Origin: Phoebastria nigripes
Taxonomy: Eukaryota > Chordata > Aves > Procellariiformes > Diomedeidae
DNA: 64,000 nt
Direction: 5' to 3'
Assembly: GCA_035582835.1 (NCBI GenBank)
Contig: JAYKAV010001278.1
Span: 785,542-849,541 of the forward strand
Shown piece by piece: positions 49,673 through 62,400 of the stretch. Position 1 is the stretch's first letter. The number at the start of each line of letters is the position of its first letter. Below the pieces are notes generated by a model. The model was not told the origin of the DNA and did no database searches. It was given only the letters and a program-made list of their open reading frames with translations. The position numbers were made by a program, and so were the translations under genes.

Positions 49673-52600
49673 AGTGCCTTTGAGGCTTGTGCACTGGAGA
49701 TTTCAAGCTTCTTTCATCAACCAAAATGTCAGCAATTTCAAAGAAATGGGTTCCTGTAGGCTTCTTTTTACATGCTCTACAGTACTCTTCAAACTTGACT
49801 TGCAAGCTCTTTCTCTGCAGGTGAGAAGGGAGTGCGGGCAGGGGACACATTTATACCTTAGACTCTCTGGCTGAAAGAGTCACCAGGGAGAGGAAAGCAC
49901 CCCAGCACAAGCAAGCTGTGCATAGTCCAAAAGAATGACATTGCTTTTTGCATCTCTACCCTCTTTTTGTGGCCTCCTTCTGAAGTTTGCAAAGTAGCAA
50001 ACTCATGCAGCTGAGAGCCAGCTTTAGGATGTCTTAGCTTTCTGTTCTTGTAGTGGAAAGAGACAGCAGAAACCATCAAACAAAACCAGCTATGTCAAGT
50101 CCATTTCTGTTGCAGCCTGTGATCTACACGCTGTAAGAACTCCCAGCCTTCAGCTAAGGTTTCTTCTTTCTGGGTTACAAACTACCAGGTGACAGAGCTG
50201 GAGATTTGTAAAGGCCTGTGTGTGCAGGTCTAGTGCTCTCTTCATTTAGACCAGAAGATGATGGGGCGTGAAGGGAAGCAGGGAATGGGAATAAATCCTT
50301 TTCCTGGTAAGCAAACCCAGCAGTGGTAATGAAGAGGCCAGCAATTGATAGGAGAGGAATGTAATTAAGAATGCTACAAAAGACAGCTGGTCCGTATGAC
50401 CAGATCAGTATGGAGAAGGGAACAAGGCAGAGAGCAGGTATGTGCTGGGGGGAACAGTGGGAGACGCGGATGAGCTGGGAAAGTAGTACGTGTAAGGAGG
50501 GAATGCAGAAAAGAGGATGGAGAGATAGGAAAGAAGAAGTGGGACAAGGCCAAGTAGTGTGTGCAATAATCTTTGACATTAAAGCCATTTAAAACTTGTC
50601 AAAAGTTTTTTTCTCCACGATGTGTACTGCGTATAACTTTCTTAGAGGAAGGAAAGGAGCTTTCCATGTTAATATGAATGAATTGTTTCAAGACAAATGT
50701 TCTCTTAGATTTGTGTGATCTGTTCTGGGCAAAAATAAATGGCTGTGTTTAAAGTAAAAATATCTGTGTGCAACAAAAATATCTATTTAATTTTTTTTAA
50801 ATTGTATATTATGATATTGAGGAACGGTTACTTTTTCCTTTTGGTCTGTGCTTAGGTTTTCTTTATTTCATAATGTGTGAGGGGTGCTGCTGTTGTACCA
50901 CTTTTATTTTAATGGTATGAGCAAGGGCATAAGTGTAACGTAATTAGAGAAAATTGTTTGACAACTCAGGAAAGGATCTTCTAAACATTTTTCTTTGGGA
51001 CATGACCCATACCCTTCCAAGGAAAAATATTCTAATTCTGGCTGAAACCTCCCCTGCAAATTTTCAGCCCTTAAAGCGTAAAAAAATCAATCTACTATTC
51101 CCAGGCAATCCTCCGAAGATTGGTTCTTTCACGTTCTCAAGGTGCAAACCATAGTTTTTGGATGTAAAAGCTGTTACTGAATCTTAATTGAAGTCTGCAC
51201 AGTAATAACCTACAGGCAAGATTCTGCAAAGCATGAAGATACATTGTTTGAGTTTCTTGGAGCTTGGAGTAATCTTTATGGCTATAGATAGATGAATCTC
51301 AATTTATGTATCCTAGAGCATATTTAAGGCAAGTTTAATTAAACTGAATCCATAATCAGTTATTGTTCTTTCCCTGCTCCCCCTTCATTTTTAAAGTCTT
51401 TTTCAATGGAACGTTAATTACCCTGTCACATCTTTCAGTAATATACAAAAAGTTTCTATTAAAAAAAAGCTAGGATTATATCAAGAGAAACTTTACTCCT
51501 TTTTTTCTGAGTGAAAAAAAGCATGACCACTTTAAGAACAGGGTGAAAGAATTTCTTGGACTTAATCTTGCAGAAAGTTTAGCAGTTGTGAAAAGGATCA
51601 ACATAGCAACCTGGAATGTGTATTTTCATAAGTATAGTTAGGTAATTACATTTTATGTAGAAGAAAATCCCAGATTTTTTTTTTTTCCCCCTCTTCACAT
51701 GGTTTTTCTACTCCCATGGAAATAAAAGAAATACAGGATCTAGATGCAGTGGTCTGTTGTGCTAAACTGGAATGAAATACACAATTCTTGTTCTGCTTCA
51801 TGTTGCTTTATCCTTCGAAGCACACAAGAAGCAAATTTGGAAGCTAATGTTTCATGAGAGCTTGTGGTTCCCAGGCTATCACAGTGTGTGTCATCTTGTC
51901 TCAGGTGGTGTTACTGAGTGTGACAGATGTACTACAATTTCCCTACCGCAAATAGGAATGTTTATTTTACTTATAGGATGCTAATTGCTTAGCTGTTGTA
52001 TTTTNCAAAGCTGTGTGAAGATAAGGAGGAGGAGGGAACACTTGGAAGAAAGGAAAAATCAAACCATAGTTTTGGTGCTGTCAGAGGAGTGGGCGTTATA
52101 CGGGGGAGTTAAAGGCCTAGGGAAAAGGAGTGACATTTACTGAACTTATTGCTCAGGCTCTTGTAGTTCGGATGTGCCTACTGATGGTATTTGTAGAGTA
52201 GCCCATGTGTGAAAGAGGAAAAAATTACCTTATACTTAAAAAGGAAAAAANCCCAAACCTCTAGTCTCCATTCTGTCTAAATCAAAGAACATATTTACCA
52301 ATTCAGAGTAGTCCTTTGTGCCTTCAGAACTGCCAAATCTGTCACATACAAAGGCTACATCAATGAAGGGCATGTATTATATTGGAAGTGTTTAATGCCA
52401 GTAAGTAAAGCCTGTTGAAAACATAGGAACAGGTATAGGGGTCTTTAGCTATTGACTGCTACGATTAGATGAATGCCATATGGCTCAGTCGCACGGTTCT
52501 CTGACTTGAAACATCATCAGCTATCCTGCATGAGTGTAATATCTAAAACTAAACATACTGCAGAAGACAATTGCTATAAGGCTCCACAGAGAGCAAACCT

Positions 52601-55600
52601 ACCTGGTCTTTATTTACTCTTTAACTTTTTGGTGGGTGAAATGAGCTAGGCAGCACTTTGACCATGTTGTTATTTACTCCAGTGAAAGAAATAAAGATTT
52701 TTGATGTGTTATTTTCATGCTATTAAGCTCCCAAAGGCTATCTACTGTGAAGAAGATAATATTTAGTCAAGTGTGGGATTAATGGATTAGGATGCATATA
52801 GTTAGTAAAAATCAGCACTTGTCAAATCTATGAGAGTCCCATGGGCTATAACCATCTTGAACATCTCTATTGTTCCAGTTGTTTTCAATTTTGTTTCCTT
52901 CTCTGCAGTATTTCCCAGGAGATGTGATGGGTCAGTAGCAGGCCAAAGAAGGACTTCAGACCTNATCTAATCAATATTGTGACAAACGTAATGAAAGAAG
53001 CTATGTCACCTTGGAATCCCAGTACATTTTATCAGCTCTGCTCCTAATGGGATGTGACAGCGAGGTTGATCTGTGTCTCCTTAGGACAGGAGAGAAGTTG
53101 TGCAAGGGCTTGTGCAAGGATGGCTGTGTGACAAAGGGAAATCTAACTCCATGACGATTGCAGCTAAAGGTTGAAACTAGAGGTCCTTACTTACATGTCA
53201 AACATCAAATAGTTATTTTAATAACCTTCATTTTCAAGTGAACTGTTTATGCATTTATTACATTTTCAGCTCCTCTAACATGTCATCTATATTAAAAGAG
53301 ATGGTAACTTTTTCTGTTTCAGTGGGAAGGTTCTGAAACTGGTTTCACAAATTAGAAAGCAGTAATCACTGGCTTTATATGTATTCCAAGCAAAGCACTT
53401 TCACTTCAGTCCTCCGTAATGGTTTTATATTTTATTTTGAATTGCCCCTTTTTGCAATCACATACAACTAGATCACTTGTTCCACCAGTACGTGACATTT
53501 CTATGAGACTAAAGTCAATGACTTTTACTTCCTTTGTTCTGTAATTTGCTCCCTTAGTACTTCTTTACCCTAAATTTAGCTGCTACCTTGGTAGTCTTCA
53601 CTGATGCATTCTGGTGTGCAATCTCAAATTTTTGTGCCATTCTAGTTTTGAGGTGGCAGCTTCGCTAAAGATTGTTTTTACGATAACCTCATTTTCCGTG
53701 CTCAGGATTGTATATACCATTACCAAGCTTGACTGTTTCTGTCCTTAATTCTAATCATTCTACTTTCTCTGCCCAGCTAGGTTCATTGAGACCCTCCATG
53801 TTTTGACTCATGTCGCCTGTTGTCTTTATAGTTTCTCTGTTCTTAAGTGTCGTCCACATACTGTGATGCTACCTCTACCAGGTTATTCTCAAGGCATTTG
53901 CTTGCTCTGTCCCTTTACCCTTAACTTTCCACCTCAGGATGAATGGTAATTACTGTCAAAATGTTCTCATGCTTAGAAATCCTGTGAACTTGTAGACTAT
54001 CATTTGGATATCTGGAAACTTGCCGAGATATTACTATCATAACTATCAATGTTGGTCAAGAAGCTCTCGTATCTTATTCCTTTTCCTTGAGGAGATAACC
54101 TTTAAAGTATCTTGTTAAAATTTACCAGTTTCCTCTCTACACGTAATATTTTAACATGAAAAATTATATTGCTTGTCCTTTAATTTAAAAGCAAATTGTT
54201 TCTGAATCTCATTTTCAATTACTGAAGTCTTCTACATGAGGATTTCCATAAATTGCCTTGATATGTAAATAATGGAGCAAAGCTGCCTTATACTTTTTAC
54301 TAATCCTGCAATTACATTCCGTAGAGCCTTTTTACTTTCCTTAATATGAAACTAAACTCTCCTCTCACCTACTCCTTTACATAACCAATGCACTAAGAAT
54401 TATGGACATGACAGCTAAATCCAGCTTTTAAAACCTAGGCATAGCAGCTATGTGCTATTGCTGCTCACTGTTTCTTTCTAATAAGCTGTAAGCAGTGCAA
54501 TATCTTATTAGTTCATTTGAAAATCGTTTCTCAAGGGATTGCACGGCTTATGCGCATCAGGTCCCTGCGAAGCCACTTAAAGCTTAAATTCACCAGATTA
54601 AGAAACTCAGTGCAGGATTGGATCTTATTTGCTGCAGCAGAAACATTCATTTCCCTGTAAAGTACCAGGTTAGCATTTTTGATCTAGCAGAAGTTATACT
54701 GAAAACACCCCTGAACCACATTTTCTGGAGATGGTAAATCCCATGTGTCTGAAAATAAGAGCTCTCACTTTCTAATTGTTTTTATTTGTAATATACCAAA
54801 ACCTGCTGGGTTTTTTTGATCTTACAGAAAATACTTGTTATTCTGTTGTGTAAGGTAACAGAAGGCCTATTTTGTTGCAATTCAAATGCCCTGTTACTCT
54901 TGAAATTTCGGTGTTGTTATTGCTCTTTGTTTGTTTAATTAACTTGGTAAGAAAGAGACTGAGAATGAAATCTTTGAGACAAAATACCTATCTTTAACTC
55001 AAATATCTGAAACTTGATTATTGGTGTTCTAGGGAGCACCACCTGAGTTTGGGATGAGCTGACCCCAAAAGGCAAATTCAAACATCCCTGGAAAGCTGAA
55101 CTTTGATTCTGTGTTTAGGGCTTCTCAGTGTACTGCATCACTTTAAACCTGCCTGCACAATACTGAAACCATCTCACTTGGTGAATATTCATTCAAATCT
55201 ATGTTTCTGTCTTTTCTGGTATTCCACTCGAGGAAAAAAAAAAATCATGTACCACAATAACATGAAATANCAACCTCTGTTTCTATTTCTCCACAACAGC
55301 ATTGTATAAAGCCACCCTCACATAATCTTCCTTATGGATGGTAGCAATTCATTACATACGATCTAAGTATGACATAATACACAGAATAACCAGTGAATTT
55401 ATAAACTGCATCACGATTTTAAATGTGCTTTCTCTGTAACACAGTATTAAATTACTTTGACTAAATCATGCATGGCTAGATGTCTCTCAAGGGCTGAACT
55501 CTGCCATCACTGCAGTAGCAATACCTAGTACAGAGATGCTCTCCCTGTAGTTTGCCCAGAGGTGTATATGCCTCCTAGAACACCAGCAGCACATGGGAAC

Positions 55601-56279
55601 AGATAGTATAGAGCACAGCACTGTGCAAAACTTACCAGGGTCTCAAGGACCATGTCACAGCTGGGGCACCCCGCGCACCAGAGTCTGTCCCTGCTTTATG
55701 CTGCCACGGAAGCAAAGAGCTGCTTCACCGCTCCTCTTTCACGTCTACGTTCAGGCAAAGTGTGCTGGGGACTGTGGTGAGCCCTGTATTTTCCATTACA
55801 GTTATACCCCAGAAAAACTGAAAGTACTACGGAAGGTAGCACACAAGAGGAAATTCTGAGTCTCAGCCTTCCACTACGTAGGTGTCATGTGCTGCGCTTC
55901 CGGGTGGTGACTGGGAACTTCCATTCCTGTCCTTGAGCTATAGCGAAACCAAGGCTGTTTTGCTGTTTTCTCTATGTATAGGGTTATAGGAATTGACATG
56001 CTAGTTAAGACCGGTGTACAGATGTTGCGAAGGAAAGGAAGTAGGTTTTGGGCAGGCATTTCTAACTGGCTGCTTTCTTCTACCATTGCTGCTAAAATTT
56101 CTCCAAAATTCTGGTTTTGGTTTGGTATGATTTTAGAGCATCATCTCTCAAATGTCTTAATTTGATTATCTTTTTTGGGAAAATATAAAATTCCTACAAA
56201 GCTACCTGGAAATTGTCTACAATGTTTTCTATGGAAATCTGACAGCCAGGAACCAACACTCTGGAATTAAACTTAGTGA

Positions 56280-56312
<33 letters not shown>

Positions 56313-59301
56313 GTAATTTTGTTCCAGTTAAAGAAGTTGGAAAGAGATGGTTTTAAATAAAAACATTGTAAAAGGAATACAATCTTGTAAATTTTTTTTT
56401 TTTAAAAAATCAGATTTCATTTGACCATTCTTTGCACTTGATTTTTGCACAATAATGTCCACAGTATACCCAACATTCTCCAGAAGCTCAGTTAAATCGT
56501 ACAGAAAAAATAGTAGATGTATTCTGGTTGGAAACCTGAATCGGGTTCCTGAATGGTATTATATCCTTGATAGGTAAAATAATAAGAAAGAAGGAATTCT
56601 GTCTATTCCATATACGTCTACAGTGTAAAATCTTCCAAACAGAGGCAAATCAGGAAATGGCACAAGGAATTTTCTATTGTAGGTAATGTTAGTTTGTAGT
56701 TAATGAAGACAGCATGTCAGCGGTGAGGTGGTTTTTGTTTTGTTTTGTATAAAGGTATAGAAATTTAAATAAGGAGACTAGGGAGACTGGCCAATTGGCA
56801 AAGGAAATGAGGAAGAAAGCACAAAGGTGATTGCAAAAGACTATGATATACCTTTATGGAAATAAAGCTGGCATTTCCATAGAGGAAATGCGGAGGAATA
56901 GTTTAGAAAGGGAAGGTAACAAGATAGGGACGTGATTATATGCTAGTAGAATACATTTGGAAGAGGTTAGTGGAATACATTTAATTTAATCTTGCATGGG
57001 GCATGATATCTGAGATAAACAATAGTAATGGATAAGAAGGATTTGACTGTTACAAGTGACGTGTGTGTTTAGGTGAGATCTGAGAAGTGGGTGTTGGAGA
57101 AGTGGATGACTGAGGAGCACATAATAAGTCCCTTAATCAGAGATTTGTCTGAAGTGATGGAAGTAAAGGATGGTGTGTGTGGGGGGGGAGAGTAAGGGAG
57201 TTCTGAAAGCAAATATCAACAATATTGAATTTTACAATGAACTGTTGCCACTGTTCAGTGTCTTTGCCTGCATTTCCTAGTGCACAATTGGGCTTCAAAT
57301 AGTTCCAAGATTCTTTCTTCTGCACCTGCTTACAGAGTCTATTAATGTCTGAACTAATTTTTATTCAAGTCTAAGGCTGCCCAGTGTGATTTCTGAACAA
57401 TATAAATCTCTAACTATAAATTATCCTACACTAGTTCTTTCAAATAAAAAAGAAACTTTTACGTAAGAATCATAAAAAGTAAAATAATACTTACTTTGCA
57501 TTTCTTTACAGCAGCATTGCACAGTGGTTCTGCCATCCAGCCTTTCCCAGTGGGTAGACTTCCAGCTATTTCACTCTATGATTTTTGTCATGTGTCTTGC
57601 CTCCTTCCCCTTAAAACAAGGGGTGCAATGGATTAGCATTCCGAACACACTTATTTTCCACTGAAAATGCATTGTGGTATCAGAATAAAATTTGGTATGC
57701 GTAGTTTTAGAGAGGGGAGGGTCATAAGAAGGAGGAAATAGCACAAATTATGGTATTACAAAAAAGGGAAAAAGGCAGAATTTTAAATACTGGGTGCCAA
57801 GAGAAGGGCAATAGGAAAGGAGTTGGAAGGGTTAAACCCCCCACCCCAATCCCCCAATGACAGCAGTTTTGTAATAGTCATTAAGAAGCAATATCTAGTA
57901 AAATATCAATAGTATTTATATTGCTAAATTGACTGGATATTAAACTGCATGCTGAAAACTGTTTAACAAAAGCCTTGGAATTTAGAATTTTATTCCTTAG
58001 TGCAGTTATGGTGATAGAAGAATAATAAATCTTCTTTTCTTCTTGAGAAGTACTATGGCAGCATAAAGGAAAGTGACAGCACAATCATATCTCATCAGAA
58101 TGATGGATAAATCATTAACTATATATGTTTAGTATCTGCTAAATTGTCTTAAATGTGACATAAAAATAAAGAATACAGAGAAACTGGCAACCATTCCGTT
58201 GACACCTAAGATAAAATGGACTGAAGAGAATTCATGTTTGAGCTGTTTCAAGACACATTGTAGTTATGATAAACACAGAGATAATTCGCCACAGACCAAC
58301 TTCAAAACAGACTATCGTAGGTTTTTAGTAGGATTTGGGTTTTTTCAGTTTTTTTCAGCAGGAAATTTACTGTTGCAGCATTACGAAGCTGAACTTTGTG
58401 TTGTGATTAGTACCACCGAGTTGGGTGCAGGTTATTTGTAGTTTCAAAGCCTTTTTTTTTTTTTTTTTCCTAAATATGGAATTAAAATAGAGCTGTGAGC
58501 CTGCTGGCTGGCACCAGCCATATGGGTCTGTTACAGCTGAAGCTCTTTTCCTTCAGTGATGACACTAACCTGAGTTGTTCTTCTCTGAGCAGGTATTTCT
58601 TTAGTACTGAGACCTCTACCTTTTTCAGATTTGAATTACTCACTGGAATTAAATATTGAGGGAGCTTGACAGACAAGTGGAATAAGCACACAAAACTCAT
58701 TCCCCTTGAAAATCAGACTAAAAAATAACACTTATTTGCACAAAAAAGGGTATGTGACTAAATGTATAAATATTTTATAATATTTTACACCAAGTAGGTT
58801 AACAGTCAGTTATGAGAGCGATAATGACTTCATGGCCATAAGGAGTTAAGGACTAACTCTTCATACACTTGTACTTTCAAGTCTGAATTTTCCAAAGTGA
58901 TTCAATGTCATCAACGAATTTTGTTTTCAGTTAGTGCTTGATCAATCTCTTACTTTAAACCAACCTTTAAAAGACTTCTAGGGCTCCTGTGGTCTCAATT
59001 ACTCTATGGGTTATTTTAAATTAAAGTAACTGTCTGTTTTAAAAGCAAAATCAGATTTCTTTGGTTTTCATTATACAAACAGAAGGAAATATAGGAAGTA
59101 AGCAAGAAACATGAAAAATGCAATTTTGAGTTAGATGTACATTGTTCTGTTACTTTCATATGATACAAGGTTTTTCTGTGTTGTTAATATCAATGAAGAA
59201 ATGCTGCTTCACTTCCCTGCTAAGAGCTGCAGATTTTGCCTGGAACTGAAGTGAAAATGTTGTTTTGTTTGTAGTTGGGTGGGTGGTTTTGTGTGTGGTG
59301 G

Positions 59302-59335
59302 GTTTGTTTGTTTGTTTGTTTGTTTGTTTGTTTTT
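59302..59335. repeat. (TTTG)n microsatellite
   Basis: About eight consecutive TTTG units followed by TTTTAATCA. The tract lies immediately 5' of the exon-like frame at 59347 and would serve as the pyrimidine-rich part of its splice acceptor. Confidence 0.9.
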
Positions 59336-59346
59336 AATCAATAAAT

Positions 59347-59496
59347 ATGTTCCTGATTCAGGACAGCTTCTCCAATGACTTTGAGGATGAAGATGACTTC
59401 CGTATAAATAATTCAAAGACCTTCTGGCAGGCCTTCCAAGCTCTGCTGCAGATGCCATCAGAACCTAATGCAGTAGGAGCATACAATTGTATTTAG
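59347..59496 (+). CDS. Orphan 49-codon open frame, possible unrecognised exon
   Basis: An ATG at 59347 opens a frame to TAG at 59494-59496. From 59362 the peptide is acidic then amphipathic: SFSNDFEDEDDFRI, then NNSKTFWQAFQALLQMPSEP. The bases before 59362 (T-rich tract, AATCAAT branch-like word, CTGATTCAG) make a plausible splice acceptor. A weak donor (GCA followed by GTAGGA) lies at 59472/59473. The stretch is more GC-rich with C/G third positions than its surroundings. I do not recognise the protein. It could be an internal or terminal exon of an unknown plus-strand gene, a pseudo-exon, or chance. Confidence 0.25.
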   Translation: MFLIQDSFSNDFEDEDDFRINNSKTFWQAFQALLQMPSEPNAVGAYNCI

Positions 59497-62400
59497 ATTG
59501 TGTTACTAGTAAACACGTTACTGGGAACCTGGCTATGTTTATGCAGCTTCCTTGTAAAGATTTCTTTTTTCAGTAAAGCCTAAAGTGCTCTAATACCAAA
59601 GGTACTGACTTCCCATTGTTGGGTATCTCCTTTTGCTTTTCCTGTCTACTTGTGACGATGACAAATAAGTCTAGAGCGGCACATACATCATCTTGCCTGA
59701 GAATCAGAGAAGGCCTCTTAATGCCGTAGCCTAAATGTGATCCATGTGCAGTTACCAGGCAAAGTTTGTCTTGACCTTCTGCATTAGTAAGATGTGACCT
59801 TTTGTAGTTGCTGCATTATGAGTTAGGCATACGCATGGGTGCAATCAACACTTACTCTGTCATTTCTTATTCTGCTTCTCGCAACCACATATCACACTTG
59901 AAAAGACTGAATGGGCTCGGCTTTGCCAGAAGGTGGATGTGCCCATATAGGGTTAAATTAGGCTGTGACTTCAAAAAACTGCAGGCAGCCAGCTTCCCTT
60001 TTTGTAAAGAAAGCAGCTTCCTGCTAGCACCGATACTGCAATATACCACTGTGTATATAAAGTGGAAACCCCCGTCCCCCTCAAAATTTTATGTAGTGGA
60101 ACCTACAGCAAGTGTAAAAAACATAATGGTATGTTTATTTTTGGAGAAGTGGGAAACTACCGTAGGAGTAAAAAGTTCTCATGGGGTTTTTTCACCATCC
60201 ACCCAGTTACTTATATACAGTGGTTTGGAAGAAAAGACAAAAAAAGCTAATAAAATCCCAAAGAAATCACTGAATTTTGGGGGATATTTTTGCAGAATTT
60301 GGTATTAGAGAATATATACTTGGTATTAGAGAATGCAGCAGTGATGTCTCTTCTGCTGCATTTTCCTTGTTGAGATATGATAATATTAACATAATGCCCC
60401 AAATATAGGTTTTTAAATGTGTAAGTGCTGTTTATTTTTGAATGCAAACAGTTGTGATTTTTCCTAATATAAAAGACCCATATACGCTGCAGGCTTAAAA
60501 TTAGAAGCACTATACTTCCCAAGAAAGCTGTAAGAGTGCTGTTGAACAAAAGATGTGTCTTTTATGTGGGTAGATTGTGATTAATATTTCTAATTGTGGA
60601 CACAGACATAGTCTTATTTTGTCATTGGAAGTCACTAACTTTGGAAGGAGACGCTTTTTTCCCTCCATTTTTGATACGTGAAGATTGGCTCCAAGTGTTT
60701 GGCAACAGAGTCCATTTCTGAACATTACTACTGCAGTTTAGTTTTGATGGAGTGTTATCTCTAAGCCATGCCAAGGCTGCTGCAACATACGAACATGGAT
60801 TTCATTTTATTTTTTTGTACCTGCATAGCGCCTATATTTTGACTTGCACTTCATTATGATGCTAAAAGTTATCCTGGTGTCTCCTCTTGCTTGGTACTAG
60901 TTTGTTATTATCATTCATCAGTGTCATTGATTCTGCTGTTAGCAAAATGGAACTTCAGAAAAGGAGGCTGGGAAAATCCAGAGAGTTTAAAAGTTTTTAT
61001 TTCCAATTGGTTGAGGACTGTGAACAGCTGAATAGCAAAAGATATATTGTTTGCCGGGTAGGAAGTTGTCATAGTGTGGGTTCTTGGAAGTCCAGCAGGT
61101 TGAATGGCATCTGAGAGATGGAGTAGTCATGGAAAATAGTGCTGAGACCTTTTCAGTTGGCCGCCTCTTGGGGCTACTTGCTATGTTTTAGTCCTGGGCC
61201 ACAGGCGAGTAACTTCAGCGGCATCAGCACTGTGGTGTTGATGGAGAAGTTAGACTTATCGGGCACCCTGCTGCATCTGCAGTATTTCCAAGATACTGGA
61301 GACTCTGCTGCAGTGACTGTTACAGGACCCTCTGGCAGAGCCATGTGTAGTGACTGATTTGAGGAAATATTGACCTAGAACAGGGAGCCATTACTGGATT
61401 TTCATTGCTTTTTGCCAAAAGGGAGAAGATGCTAGTCATGAGAGAGGAAATGCCAAGCAGCATGGTCTGATATGAGATGGGTAGCAACTTGGCCTGGAAA
61501 AGGTGGTTATTAATCCATTATTCTATTACTCTACTATTACTCTAGGAAGGGATTTGCAAGGATTGCAGAAATGAAGCATTTTTTGATGTTGAAACTTGTA
61601 TTTTGAATGTAAACTTGGAATAGTTAAAAGTGAAAAAGAATAGTCATGATTTTTCAATATGCAGGAATTTTTACATTTTTTTATTTTAAATCATTTATCG
61701 AGTAGTAAAGATTCTGAGGAAATAGTTCTTTGAACTATTTCTCATACATTGTGAATAAAACTGTGTTCCCTTTCAGTTTTATTTAAAGTAGGAAAGAGGA
61801 AGTGCTCTAAAAAAAGACCCAGAATATCATTGCATGATGTCTGATTTGTGGCTTTCTGAAGATTGTCTTTGATTGCCCAATACAACTTGTTGTTTAAGAG
61901 AGTGTTGGCAAAAGAGAAACTTTGTGCTTGAAACCAGCTTCCGTATTTGAAAGAAAGCGTCCTCTTTTTTCTGATAATCATGACAACAGGATGGAAACTA
62001 GGTTTGATTATGTTTGTCAGTTAAACTTTGAAAATACAATAAACCTGGAAATGTATCGGGAAAACGTATAGATTATGACTGATACTATCTTAAGTTTTTC
62101 CTTTAAAATGGAGATGAATTTCCCTTTAGTTATCCCTGGTATACTGCTCATAGGTTAATGGCTAGCAAAGGAAGTGAAAATTCATAATTCCTTACAAGTC
62201 TTTAAGAGCACACCTTCACTGTGCAGTGGAGAATCGTGCAGATACCCCAGGCTGTGCCGCTTTGAGTCGCTGCCTGCATGCAGTGCAGATCAATGCTGTC
62301 AGAAGCACTCGCTCTACATACGGAAGTAGTACAGCAGCATTAGCCCAATATTGTGCCAAGGCTTTACACCAGAGAGCGGGACTTGGGTCTGTGGAGCTAA

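Larger units (their letters stand above)
46876..59346. other. Intergenic; no gene recognised
   Basis: 12.5 kb of AT-rich DNA with long T-runs (T36 at 49623-49658 then T12 to 49672; T26 at 56281-56306) and a purine-rich stretch at about 50.37-50.55 kb. No exon with a known protein signature was identified. Confidence 0.5.

Noticed and set aside
59156..59458. 100-codon minus-strand open frame
   Set aside because: It runs through the TTTG microsatellite (reads as Lys/Gln/Thr/Asn repeats). The plus-strand frame in the same place looks more exon-like.
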